From Narthecium ossifragum (Eukaryota > Streptophyta > Magnoliopsida > Dioscoreales > Nartheciaceae), in the NCBI GenBank assembly GCA_963920575.1, contig OY986967.1:9914061-9978060 (forward strand): a stretch of 64,000 bases of DNA. Direction: 5' to 3'. The notes beneath the pieces were generated by a model. It worked only from the letters and a program-made list of their open reading frames with translations, did no database searches and was not told the origin of the DNA. Below are positions 9,931-19,668 of this stretch, piece by piece (position 1 is the first letter of the stretch; every line of letters begins with the position of its first letter). The position numbers were made by a program, and so were the translations under genes.

Positions 9931-11171
9931 GGCTAAATTTCATATTTGGTACCTGTAAAATATGCTAATTACAAATTTAGTACCTAAGCTTTTGATAATT
10001 ACAAATTTGGTACCTCAAGTATCAATACCGTAACAATTTGATCGAAAGCTCGAAGGGCGTCAAAATTCTAACGGAACACGTGACCATTGTTATAGCAGGC
10101 CCTAGCCAGAGACCCATCGCCGACTTACCTACCCGTCAGAAAAAGTAGTCCGTTCCAACGCCATCACTCGAAGAAAAACCCGGAGGACCAGTAGAGGAGG
10201 CGACAGAGTTGGACAATGATCCAGATGAGGGCGTGGGTTCTGGTGGCTGAGCATCATGCACAGGGGCACCAAGCACGGAGATCGAAGGTGGGGGAACCAC
10301 ACCCTCCAAGGAAGGTATCACATGCAAAAAGGGAGAGCGGGGAGACGACGCTCTGCAGCTGGCGGCGGCGACGGCCTTGCCTTTGGCGACGATGACGCTA
10401 ATCCCAGAGCATGAAACCATGATTTTGATCTTTTTGGTCTTTAAGCTATTGATCTTGACACTGTCCTTGGTTTTGAGGTTGATCTTGAGGGAAAGGGAGC
10501 TGCTATTCCTTAGATCTGAGGCGGTGGTGGCTTCGAGGGTTTGGGACAAGGCGGAGGGAGAGGTGAGGGTGGTATTGAGCACAGTGGTGTTCTTGGTGTC
10601 GTGGATGATTGCGTGGATGGATTTGTCGGCGGTGAAGATGTTGTTGGAGAAGGCGGAGGTGGCCATGTCGCCATAGAGGAAGACGAGCTTCTTGTTGGGG
10701 TTTTGCAAGGTTAAGCAGCGAGGCAAGAGAGTCGGTGGAGATGTTGAAGGTGGACAGGCGGGAGGGTGGTGACGGAGAAGGTGGGGCGGTCGGGGCGGTA
10801 GAGGACATAGAAGATGGAGGATAACGGTGGAGGAGAACGGTTGAGAGGTGAGGGTGGTGTTGACCAGTGTTATAGCAGGCCTTGGCTAGTGGAGGAGAAC
10901 GATTGGGAAGAACAAGAGGTGTTGGAGATGGCCGGAGTGGATGGGCTCGTCGTGGAAGACGATCTCACCGCAAAACTGCGTTCAACTCAGCAAAACCGCT
11001 CATGTGATATCACGTGAGCAGAATACCGTCAACTGTTGAGAATGGCAGCTGACAGTATGTACTAAGGTGGTAAGTGAAGATACTTGAGGTATCAAATTTG
11101 TAATTATCAAAAGCTCAAGTACTAAAATTATAATTAACATATTTTACAGGTACCAAATGTGAAATTTAGCC
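9931..11171. mobile_element. Pack-MULE (Mutator-like, non-autonomous) with 9-bp TSD
   Basis: Long terminal inverted repeats (about 90 bp, 9931-10021 and 11082-11171, both beginning GGCTAAATTT when read inward) are flanked by a perfect 9-bp duplication TACTTCTTA (9922-9930 and 11172-11180), the hallmark of Mutator-like elements. It splits the gag of the old Copia exactly. No transposase is present. The GC-richer interior holds a gene-derived fragment, so it is a Pack-MULE. An internal repeat, TGTTATAGCAGGCC, occurs near 10089 and 10867. Confidence 0.92.
10340..10808 (-). pseudogene. Captured LEA_2 (NDR1/HIN1-like) gene fragment
   Basis: The minus-strand translation from 10808 begins MSSTAPTAPPSPSPPSRLS and FNISTDSL, then shifts frame near 10705 into LQNPNKKLVFLYGD, followed by a beta-rich stretch ending LKTKKIKIMVSCSGISV. 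The NPNKK motif, the DTKNTTVL segment and the K-x-K-I-x-V-x-C ending are characteristic of the LEA_2 domain of plant membrane-associated NDR1/HIN1-like proteins. The transmembrane segment expected upstream is not seen. The fragment is intronless here and frameshifted. Product identity is inferred from motifs only. Confidence 0.65.
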
Positions 11172-11180
11172 TACTTCTTA

Positions 11181-11519
11181 TAATCACATTGCATATACTG
11201 CAGTTGTAAAATAAGGTTCGAGGTGTGGAAGGTGGAGAAGGTCTTCTCAAGTTTGTCTTGGTCGGATACGGCTTGGACACATAGTTCTCATTGAGAGGTG
11301 ATTTTATGGAGGGATGAATTGTACTCATTAACAGTCTTAAAATATTGAAAGCGTAAATGCATCTGGTCATACTAAGCAATGGGGATGACAATAGTTTTTA
11401 AGTGTTGAAACCTATCACTCAAGTTTTTTCACAAATCTAGTGGGTCCCGCACAACACTGTACTCATTTTTCAGATTCTCGTGAATGTGGTATCTGAGAAA
11501 TATAATGGCACTGTCTTTT
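11181..11519 (-). pseudogene. Old Copia gag, N-terminal/UBN2-type part
   Basis: The minus-strand translation shows pieces typical of plant Copia gag: IFLRYHIHENLKNEY, DLxKNLSDRFQHLK, MHLRFQYFKTVNEYNSSL and LEKTFSTFHTSN, with several stops. It is cut at 11519 by the end of a Tekay-like LTR. The many stops mark it as one of the oldest layers in the window. Confidence 0.8.
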
Positions 11520-12110
11520 TATCACACCCCGACCTAGAAATCCCATGTGCTCCGGGGCATGAGGGTTCCAACTACTATTCACATCCAAGCTGTCGCGATA
11601 TAAAGCGGAAAGCAGAGATAATTTGAACAAATTGACTTTCAAGGGTAAAACTGTAATTCAGACAATCTATAATTCGAGATTAGAAGAAACATGATTCTAT
11701 TCAGTTAACATCAAGTTGTACTATTTAGACATCAGATACGGATTCTTATCAAAACTCCTCGAAGAGGGAAAATATACATTTACAAAAAAATCCTCGAATG
11801 ATGTCTATATATGAAAACCACAAAAGAGTACAACAGATCTCCTACAACAACCTCAAACGCCTCCGGAAATCATCGCGTCCACGCCTAATGTAAGATGCCT
11901 CTAATGCATATAGTAAATAAACCTATGCAAGCATCTAGCCTAGATGTCACTATATGCCACATCATCATATGAGTTCAACAGTTAAGCTATAGTATTATAA
12001 AGAATCCAACCAGATTCTTAAACAACAATTGGCAACGCCGTTATACAATAGCCTTCAATGCATTCTGGCACCTGACAGGCTAAGGCTCCACAATTATCCC
12101 GTGGATAACT
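11520..12110 (-). repeat. Tekay-like LTR, 3' part
   Basis: Read on the minus strand the block ends GGTCGGGGTGTGATA, matching the end of the Tekay LTR at 59466 (GGTCGGGGTGTGACA). Further matches include ATGATGTGGCAT...GACATCTAGG and GCATTAGAGGCATCT against 58540-58610. It is interrupted at about 12110 by an Athila-like LTR. The inner boundary is approximate. Confidence 0.7.
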
Positions 12111-13014
12111 GATCGCTTGTGAAAATCATATAGGATTGAAAGTACGTCAATCACAGAAATCACAGGCTAAGGTTCCACAATTTATGAAAGCCATCTCATA
12201 AATCTCTACAATCAATCACAGAAATCATGTAGGACTGATTGTACGTCAACGGAACTATGTTTCTTCAACTCTATTAACAATAAAACCATATTCATGAGAT
12301 CATGCATCAAGAAGTTCACAAGAATCCAACTAAAGAAAGATCAAAACTAGACTAGGATTTCATGAATAATCCTAAGTACAATAATTAGCAACTGATCTTT
12401 TGGATGAAAGCCATTGGTTTGGAATAAGAAGCTGTCACCAACCGCATCCTCTCCGTCTTCTTCCTCCTCCTCCAAAGATTGTCAAAAAGATGAGAAACTC
12501 GACTGGAATAACCCCTTTTTATAATAGAAACCCTTAATCCCGGAATTAGGAGTTATAATTGAACTTAAACTCTAATTTTCCTAAATTTCGTATTGATGAC
12601 GTCATCGGAGTGATCATTCGGACACAAATCCGATCCATCGCTCAAGTCGGTCTGACTGGGTCCTCACTGCCACGTCATTAATCAATCTCAGCATTTATCA
12701 AATTTCAGCCTTCATAGATCCAACTTTGCTTCAAAACTGACGCCAATCTATAGAGAATCTCACAAAGTCTTTAACATGAAAGTTGTATCAAATTTCAGAA
12801 TATTTGGAGTTTTGTAGAATTTCTGGTGATTTATTTCCAAACAGTCGACGAAGCAGTTTTTTTGCAGAATTTAGTGATTTGGGCCGAATTTGTTGTACTT
12901 CTTCTCAAATCCTACTTAAACCTGAAATCAAACAATAGGATATCAAATACACCTACTCTAGGCCTAACAAAGGTAATTTAAGGGGTTTAATTTTGAATAA
13001 TTAGTGACTTATCA
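12111..13014 (-). repeat. Athila-like LTR, truncated
   Basis: It shares blocks with 37440-38390: the TTCAACTCTATT phrase, the CCCGGAATTAGG phrase beside a minus-strand TATA (TATAAAAAGG, about 12513-12522), and the right end AGTGACTTATCA. On the minus strand the LTR starts TGATAAGTCACTAA. The left boundary is approximate and no target duplication was found. Confidence 0.6.
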
Positions 13015-13658
13015 ATAACTGATCTACAAATACAACGATAACATTTCCAGCCCAGTATCCAACCACATCAAGCATCCAATCATTCTATACTACACCCCCG
13101 ACGCACGCCAGCAAATAGTTGGGCTATATTAAAGCGGTACGGCACACCTTCGACCCATTTATTCTACACATTCCCGAGGGACATGACTCCCTCGGTTAAC
13201 CACAAGGAAGTCAAAGAGCGCACCATCAGCCCATTTATACTAAGCATGCAAAGAAAGCAGTTTAGAGCAAACACAAACCATACAAGGTATCCTTGGCGAC
13301 AAACTACGTTAAATCCACAAATGTTGGTAGAATACTACGAGATCTAAAACATTACTTACTTCAGAGGTAGCCTGTCAAAATCTCGATGAAAACAACATGC
13401 TAGCCTCTATCCATCACTGGGAAAGACACACGGGAAAACCGGGTAAAAAAAAAACCAAAATCATTGAAATCGGAATCACAAAGTGTTAGCAGTAATAAGA
13501 GATCGATCTTCATACTATGTGAAGATCGATCTTCTCTTCACAGCCAACAACCATCAAAACAAATGATCGATCCTCCACAAAGGGGTCTTCTATCCAAGAA
13601 GATCGATCTCCCAAAGTGGATGTTTAGTCTGGAACGGAAGAGATCGATCTTCTCATTT
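13015..13658 (-). repeat. Tekay-like LTR, 5' part with GATCGATC sites
   Basis: This is probably the continuation of 11520-12110. It has GATCGATC at 13501, 13524 (23-bp pair), 13565, 13601 and 13642, the later ones irregular. It ends abruptly where Gypsy RT coding begins at 13659. No coding frame is recognised. Assignment to the Tekay LTR is by position and the array, with little direct match. Confidence 0.45.
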
Positions 13659-14495
13659 AGCTTTGTGAAGTATTTCGAGCCATGCAACTCATCCAACATA
13701 TCATCCACTGTAGAAATGGGGAATCGATCCTTCACAGTGATGGCATTAAGGGCCCAGTAGTCTATGCAAAACCTCCAAGATCCATCTTTTTTCTTAACGA
13801 GTAGCACCGGCGAAGAAAACGGGCTCATGCTTGGCCGAATCAATCCTATTGCTAGCATCTCCCCCACCTGTCTTTCTATCTCATTCTTTTGAAAGTGAGC
13901 GTATCTGTAGGGTCTCACGTTCACTGCAGGTGCACCTTCCTTCAAAGAGATATTCTGTGTGAACTGTCGATCCGGAGGCAATCCTGTAGGTTCAGCCAAA
14001 ATATCAGAATATTCTTCAAGTATAATCTTCACCGCCTCCCCCTGCTGTTGCTTGTCACCTTGGTTGGCCGGCTCCACCCTCAAGGCGAAGAGCTCTCCCC
14101 CGCCACGCACTTCCTTCCCCTTAGCTTGCGCTTTAGCTGCTTGGGCGGCCTCAAGGCTGGCAGAGGTGATGGTGTGGGTCCTTCCTCCCTACTCAAAGGC
14201 CATGCTCATAGCTTTCCAATTGCAAACCACCGACCCCAACTTTTCCAACCACTCAACACCCAGGACGACATCCAATCCTTGCAAAGGAATTGAATACAGG
14301 GTAGTTTCAAACTCATACCCTTGGATCATCATCGTTACTTCTTGATATTTTTCCTAACACCTCAAGTTCTCCCCATTAGCCACTCGCACCGTGAGTGAGT
14401 GCTTCTACTGGCGTCACCACAAAGCCTAGGTGCCCTGCCATGTCTTCATCGATGAAGTTGTGCATCGACCCACTGTCAATCAAGGTGATAACTTG
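13659..14495 (-). pseudogene. Gypsy (Reina/Galadriel-like chromovirus) protease and RT start
   Basis: From 14490 leftward the translation gives a protease motif (LIDSGSMHNFIDE, catalytic D-S-G), then a linker, then the RT N-terminus (VNVRPYRYAHFQK, SPFSSPVLLVKKKDGSWRF, CIDYWALNAITVKDRFPI, VDDMLDELHGSKYFTKL) running to about 13660, where it is cut before the catalytic YVDD. The protease part begins exactly beside the inserted Copia at 14496. The upstream gag lies at 23554-24046 and 25615-26440. The lineage is judged from RT wording only. Confidence 0.85.
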
Positions 14496-15654
14496 TGATG
14501 GTCCAAGAGGGGGGTGAATTGGACTCTTTTCGAAAAACTAGATTGATGGAAAAATTCAGATAGAAGGGGATCTAACAGCTAGAATGCTTGTAAACAAAAT
14601 GAAACTTAACTATAATAGCATGCAAGCATTAACTGAAAGAAGAGTAAGAGAGATGACACCGATTTATAGTGGTTCGACCCAACTCTTGGTCTACGTCCAC
14701 TTCTCTCAAGGCTCCCCTTGAGGTTCCACTACTTGCAAATCCCTTACAAGCTTTTCCTCCAAGCTTTCTGGTGCTTGGTGACCTTACAATCACAGCCACT
14801 TGCTGTTTGAACAACTCTCAAGATACTTCTTCACACTTGAAGAAGGTTTACAAAGGTTTTAGCTCAAGGAGAATAAGTAGAAATCTTTCCTAGAACTTGC
14901 TCAAATGATCTCAATAATAATGATAAAAGTTGTGGCAAGTTTACATGAAGAGACTACTTATAGATGGGCTTCAACCAGCTCAACAAGAAGCCCCAACGGC
15001 TCCCTGCAACTCTCCAACGGCTAGTTTTTTACTCTGCGCGCTCCTGGCGGTCGATCCGTCCATCGTCCGTCACGTATAAAAAACTCAGCCTCTTTGGTCG
15101 ACGGTCGATCCACACATCGTCCGTCGCTCTCACGGTCGACCGTGACATCGACCGTCACATCGTCCGTGAGCCTCTGTTGAGAAGATCGCTTCCCAGGGTC
15201 GATTCTCCGATCGACCGTCGCTCCTTGAGTTTTCTTCATATATGCGCCACGGTCGACCGCCGCATCGACCGTCCGTCTCTGTGAAGAAAAATGCTTCTCG
15301 GGGTCGATGCATCGATCGACCGTCGCATCTTCACATTCTTCATTAATGCGCCACGGTCGACCGCCACATCGACCGTCGCATCGTCCGTGAGCCTCTGTCA
15401 AGAAAAACGCTTCCGACGGTCGATGCACCGATCGACCGTCGCGTCAATACGCACATGGCCAAGTGTGAAGCATTCATCACGGTCGATCCATGGATCGACC
15501 GTCCCATTCCCACGGTCGATCCTTGCATCGACCGTGAGTACAAAATAGCTTGAATATTGAATTTAATATCTCCAATTAAAGGGGTAATAATATTATACAT
15601 ATATTTTATCATTTAATATATATTGGCATCATCAAAACAAGGTTTAGATCAACA
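14496..15654 (-). repeat. 3' LTR of the SIRE-type Copia (complete)
   Basis: The LTR is 1159 bp with TG...CA ends, flanked at 15655 by the polypurine tract. On the minus strand U3 carries the TCGA array, two AACGGCT boxes (14995 and 15016) and a TATA box (CTATAAG, 14957-14963), then the R-U5 region. The 14 bases beside the right end are pyrimidine-rich on the plus strand (ATCTCCCCTTTTTT). Confidence 0.92.
14957..15533 (-). promoter_or_regulatory. TCGA-dyad array on a 12-bp lattice, AACGGCT boxes and TATA
   Basis: TCGA (or one-base variants) are paired at exactly 12 bp in every dyad measured: 15051/15063, 15105/15117, 15136/15148/15160, 15199/15211, 15253/15265, 15304/15316, 15357/15369/15381, 15420/15432, 15483/15495 and 15516/15528. 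Each dyad is an imperfect palindrome of the form CGGTCGA-N-TCGACCG. Spacer segments often carry CTCTGT. The array end lies 92 bp upstream of the TATA box on the minus strand. Confidence 0.65.
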
Positions 15655-15670
15655 ATCTCCCCTTTTTTGA
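15655..15670 (-). other. Polypurine tract of the SIRE-type Copia
   Basis: On the minus strand AAAAAAGGGGAGAT directly precedes the 3' LTR. It primes plus-strand DNA synthesis and defines the LTR edge. Confidence 0.9.
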
Positions 15671-16176
15671 TGATGACAATCCTTTTAAATGTGATGATAA
15701 AATATCTTGACTCCCCCTTAATCAATGCATCCTTTTCTTTCAAAAAATATGTTCTAAAGTCAGTTTTCAAGATGCACACAAGTCATATATCTTTAAAATG
15801 ATATTAAAAGTTCCATTTAAGATATGTTGACATAATAGTTTGGATTTTAGCATGTTCACTTCTTTTCAATAATGACATTTATGCTTTCATGAAGTGATTT
15901 TATATGGAATTATAACATAGTAACATTGTATTGATACATCAAGCAATTATCCAAACACAACTTCATTTCATTCAAAAGGTTCCAACATTTCCATACAACT
16001 TCCATTCAAAATCATTTGGAAAACTTTGAACTTACAAGACTTTCAATTCAAAACAAAGTTTTTCAAAATACAAAAGTAAGAAATGTAGAAATGTAGGGCT
16101 TTGACATTCATCACACTTCACTTTTTCTCCCCCTTTGGCATTATCAAAAAGAGGTAAGGAGGATTAGGATCAATCA
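15671..16176 (-). other. 3' untranslated region between the extra ORF and the 3' LTR
   Basis: AT-rich sequence without a recognisable coding frame or repeat. It includes GATAATGCCAAAGGGGGAGAAA-like purine stretches on the minus strand near 16125-16145 and again next to the LTR, as is common for SIRE-type 3' ends. Confidence 0.5.
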
Positions 16177-17406
16177 CTAGAGGCTTTCTGAAGGAGTGCT
16201 AGGTGGAAATTCAGTCTTGATGTAGGTGAAGATCTCATCAAGTTGTTGAGACACTTTGGCTTGATCTCCGGTGATGTTCGCTTGGGAAGTCTTGATGTCT
16301 TCTAAACTCATTTCCATTCTCCCCATTCTAGCTTCAAGATCATCAAGCCTTTGTACCGTGGTTCGACGAACTCGGCTACTAGAGGCTTCTCCCTGATGTT
16401 CTTCAAGCAAAGGCTCTCCCCCTATATTTTCTTCTCCATGCTCTTCTTGAGGCTCATCATCCTCATCGGCACTGAGCTGAGGCCAAGCGAGGCCTAAAGC
16501 TCGTTTGGCGGCCTTCATCCTCTTGTAGGTGGATTTGTTGAAGGGTTGGGAAAGGGGTTTGCGTTCATCCTCGGCTAGGTTTAGGGTGAGGGCTTGGAAA
16601 ATGTTTGTAAGGAGCCCCCCAAAAGGAAGTAATTGCCTAGCATTTAGATTTAGCATTTCCTTGATAATTAGATAGCCTAGGTTAAGAGGTTTTCTCCTAA
16701 CCATGCAAGAAAGAACATAGGCATGGATAGGTTTCAAATTATCATGATGGCCAAGCTTGGGAAATAGGTTTGTTCCTAGGAAGTGGGCAAGCTCCCTAAA
16801 TTGTTGGTTGAGGCTATTTAGTTCTATAGGTATTTTCTCAACTAGTAGAGGCTTGAGGATTGCCTTTCTCCCTAGTTTATCATGATCAGCTCTATTTAGA
16901 TCCTCATGGGAAGTGAAGTAAATGCACTCTCCTGAATTAGGTGCATTAAGTAGCTCATTTAACCATTCTATGGTAATTTTGATTTCATTACCATAGACAT
17001 AGCTAGTAATGGCTACATATCCCTCATCATCTATATCCTCACTCATATTGCAATAAAAATACCTAATCATTTCAGGATAGATGTATTGAGGCATCTCTAG
17101 GAATTTGTCCCATCCCATATCAGTGAAGAATCTCTCAACTACATGTTTTTTGTTTAAGGGCAATTGTAAGGCTCTACCCGAGACTACGAACTTATCCTTA
17201 AAATCAGGCCAGGATTTATACCTCTCCATATCTAGGAAGAAGTACTCGTCGTAGGAGGGGGTAGGTTGAGGATTGGATGAAGAACCTCCTTGAGTTCCTT
17301 TAGCTTTCTTGGACCCGGCTTGCTTCTTTGGTGCTGCCTTCTTCCGTTTCCCAGGTGAACTTGGTTCCTCAGGTGGTGGAGGGCCAACATTCTTAGTACG
17401 AGGCAT
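16177..17406 (-). CDS. Extra 3' ORF of the SIRE-type Copia (plant transposon protein domain)
   Basis: An uninterrupted 409-residue frame in the env position of a Copia. Residues 1-45 are Pro/Lys-rich with a nuclear-localisation-like segment (GKRKKAAPKKQAGSKKAKG). Residues about 50-290 form a globular region of the kind annotated as putative plant transposon protein (short marks: YPEMIRYFYCNMSE, EWLNELLNAP, HAYVLSCMVRRKPLNLG). The middle-to-end part is acidic (about 305-340), and residues about 345-395 look like a coiled coil (VQRLDDLEARMGRME). There is no signal peptide or membrane span, so it is not an envelope protein. A TCGA array and TATA-like box lie just upstream. A homologue sits at 42267-43745. 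Function is unknown; nuclear location is inferred. Confidence 0.8.
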   Translation of the reverse strand: MPRTKNVGPPPPEEPSSPGKRKKAAPKKQAGSKKAKGTQGGSSSNPQPTPSYDEYFFLDMERYKSWPDFKDKFVVSGRALQLPLNKKHVVERFFTDMGWDKFLEMPQYIYPEMIRYFYCNMSEDIDDEGYVAITSYVYGNEIKITIEWLNELLNAPNSGECIYFTSHEDLNRADHDKLGRKAILKPLLVEKIPIELNSLNQQFRELAHFLGTNLFPKLGHHDNLKPIHAYVLSCMVRRKPLNLGYLIIKEMLNLNARQLLPFGGLLTNIFQALTLNLAEDERKPLSQPFNKSTYKRMKAAKRALGLAWPQLSADEDDEPQEEHGEENIGGEPLLEEHQGEASSSRVRRTTVQRLDDLEARMGRMEMSLEDIKTSQANITGDQAKVSQQLDEIFTYIKTEFPPSTPSESL

Positions 17407-17534
17407 CTCCAGCTTGTTAGGGTTTTGAGTGGGGAAGAGGAGATCGGCTTGAGAGAGAGGAGGAGGAGCTTGGCGGACGTTTTGAGGACTTAGGGCACGG
17501 TCGAACCAGGGAGATGAATGAAGGGTGATCGGGA

Positions 17535-17837
17535 GTTATAAGGGGAGATTTGAGTGGAAAATACGAAAAAGCCCCGACTTAAGTTGTCACACGGGCCGTG
17601 GCGGTCGACCGTCGCGAGCATTGTGTTTAAAAAGAACGTCGCACGGTCGATCCGAATACTTGGCGGTCGACCGTCGCACATATTTTGTCGCACGGTCGAT
17701 CCAACGAAGTTGGCGGTCGACCGTGGCACACAATGGGTCTGAAAGTTACATCCCACGGTCGATCCGAGAACTTTGCGGTCGACCGTCCAGTGCGAAGGTA
17801 CGTACGGTCGACCGTCAAGAAGGCTGGATCGACCGTC
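17535..17837 (-). promoter_or_regulatory. Internal TCGA-dyad array and TATA-like box before the extra ORF
   Basis: TCGA cores pair at 20-21 bp: 17647/17667, 17696/17717, 17759/17779 and 17808/17829, plus a single at 17605. This spacing differs from the 12 bp in the LTR of the same element. On the minus strand a TATA-like CTTATAAC (about 17535-17543) follows, then the ATG at 17406 after about 130 bp. The layout mimics the LTR promoter, so an internal promoter is inferred. Confidence 0.5.
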
Positions 17838-18048
17838 ATCCCCAGAAAGTGAGTTTTGAAATTCAATTTAAAATCATTTTTAAATCAAAACATCACAAAT
17901 CTTTGCAAGCACGTGTAACTAAATATTATGAGACAAAAATCACTCATTAATCATAATATTAACTTAATTTACCAAAATTGAGCATTCAAGTAGAATATGG
18001 TATGAAAAGCAGTTAAAGAAGTGACCATACCTTTTCCTTTTAGCTCCT

Positions 18049-19668
18049 TTATTTTGAACATCCATTGGACATCCCAAGCTCCCTTAGTAGATAGAGAATT
18101 CTGTCTTCACTCAAGGGTTTAGTTAGAATATCTGCAATTTGATGTTCGGTGCTAACAAACTCAAGTGCAATATCTCCTTTTTGTGCATGATCACGAAGGA
18201 AATGATGTCTAATTTCTATGTGCTTTGTTGTAGAATGCAAGATGGGATTTTTAGATAAGTTTATGGCACTAATGTTGTCACATCTAATGGGCATTTTGCC
18301 TACATGAATTTCATAATCTTCCAATTGCATTTTCATCCAAAGCAATTGTGCACAACAACTACCCGCCGCAATATATTCCGCTTCGGCGGTGGATAAAGCA
18401 ACTGAATTTTACTTCTTAGAAAACCAAGAAACAAGTGCATGACCAAGAAAGTGACATGTGCCACTTGTGCTTTTTCTATCAAGTCTACATCCGGCAAAAT
18501 CCGCATCGGAGTAGCCAATTAGATCAAAAGATGATCTTCTAGAATGCCACAAACCATAATTTTGGGTTCCTATTAGATATCTAAAGATCCTCTTGACCGC
18601 AACTAAATGAGATTCCTTAGGACATGATTGATATCTTGCACAAAGGCAAACACTAAACATGATGTCCGGCCTACTAGCGGTCAAATAGAGTAAAGAACCA
18701 ATCATCCCTCCATAAAGTGTTTGTTCAACGGGTTTCTCATCTTCATCCTTGTCTAGCTTTAGTGTTGTACACATGGGGGTTCTATAAATTTTGGATTCTA
18801 CAAAATCATATTTCTTGAGTAGGTCTCTAGTGTATTTAGCTTGATTAATAAAGATCCCTCCTCGAGTTTGCATGATTTGTAAACCAAGAAAATAATTGAG
18901 TTCACCCATTAAACTCATTTCAAACTCACTTTGCATGCATGTGGAAAATTCTTCACAAAGTTTATCATTTGTAGAACCAAAAATGATATCATCAACATAA
19001 ATTTGAACCAAGAGCAAGTCTTTGCCTTTTGATTTGGTAAACAATGTAGTATCAATTTTTCCTCTACAAAAATCATTATCCATCAAGAATTTGCTAAGCC
19101 TTTCATACCAAGCTCTAGGAGCTTGTTTTAATCCATATAAGGCTTTAGTGAGTTTGAATACATGATCCCTCAATTTATAGTCTTCAAAACCGGGGGGTTG
19201 TTCAACATAGACTTCTTCTTTTAGTAAACCATTCAAGAAGGCACTCTTAACATCCATTTGATATAATTTGAAATCTTTGTAAGATGCAAAAGCTAGAAGT
19301 AGTCTTATTGCCTCAAGTCTAGCTACCGGTGCAAAAGTCTCATCAAAATCAATTCCTTCTTGTTGATTGAACCCTTTTGCAACTAGTCTAGCTTTATTCC
19401 TTGTAATTGTTCCCGATTCATCCATCTTGTTTCTAAACACCCATTTAGTACCTATAACGGGATGATCATGAGGTCTAGGTACCAAATTCCAAACTTCATT
19501 TCTTTCAAATTGATTCAACTCTTCTTGCATTGCTAGGATCCAATGATCATCCTCTAGTGCTTCCTCTATCGTTTTAGGCTCAATTTGAGATAGGAAGGCT
19601 AGATTTGCACAAGTATTCAATGAAGATCTAGTTTGGATTCCTTTGGGTGCGAAGATGCATACTTCCAA
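18049..19668 (-). pseudogene. Copia reverse transcriptase and RNase H
   Basis: RT runs from 19668 to 18409 with [29 protein letters not shown], the [11 protein letters not shown] region and the catalytic YVDDIIFG (residues 224-231 of this frame). It reaches the RNase H start ([18 protein letters not shown]). TAA at 18409-18411 interrupts the frame after FSKK; the same frame continues through AEAEYIAAGSCC and LWMKMQLEDYEI to 18049 (HIEIRHHFLRD, ADILTKPL). The RT N-terminus overlaps the integrase frame at 19617-19668 in another frame, a frameshift. Wording fits the SIRE/Maximus lineage. Confidence 0.92.

Noticed and set aside
12024..12045. GGCAACGCCGTT near 12027 as a tRNA-Asp primer-binding site
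   Set aside because: It only loosely resembles GGCAACGGCGCC and is not next to an LTR terminus.
16177..17406. Calling the extra ORFs envelope genes
   Set aside because: Neither this ORF nor 42267-43745 has a signal peptide or membrane span; both have basic nuclear-type segments and a coiled coil.
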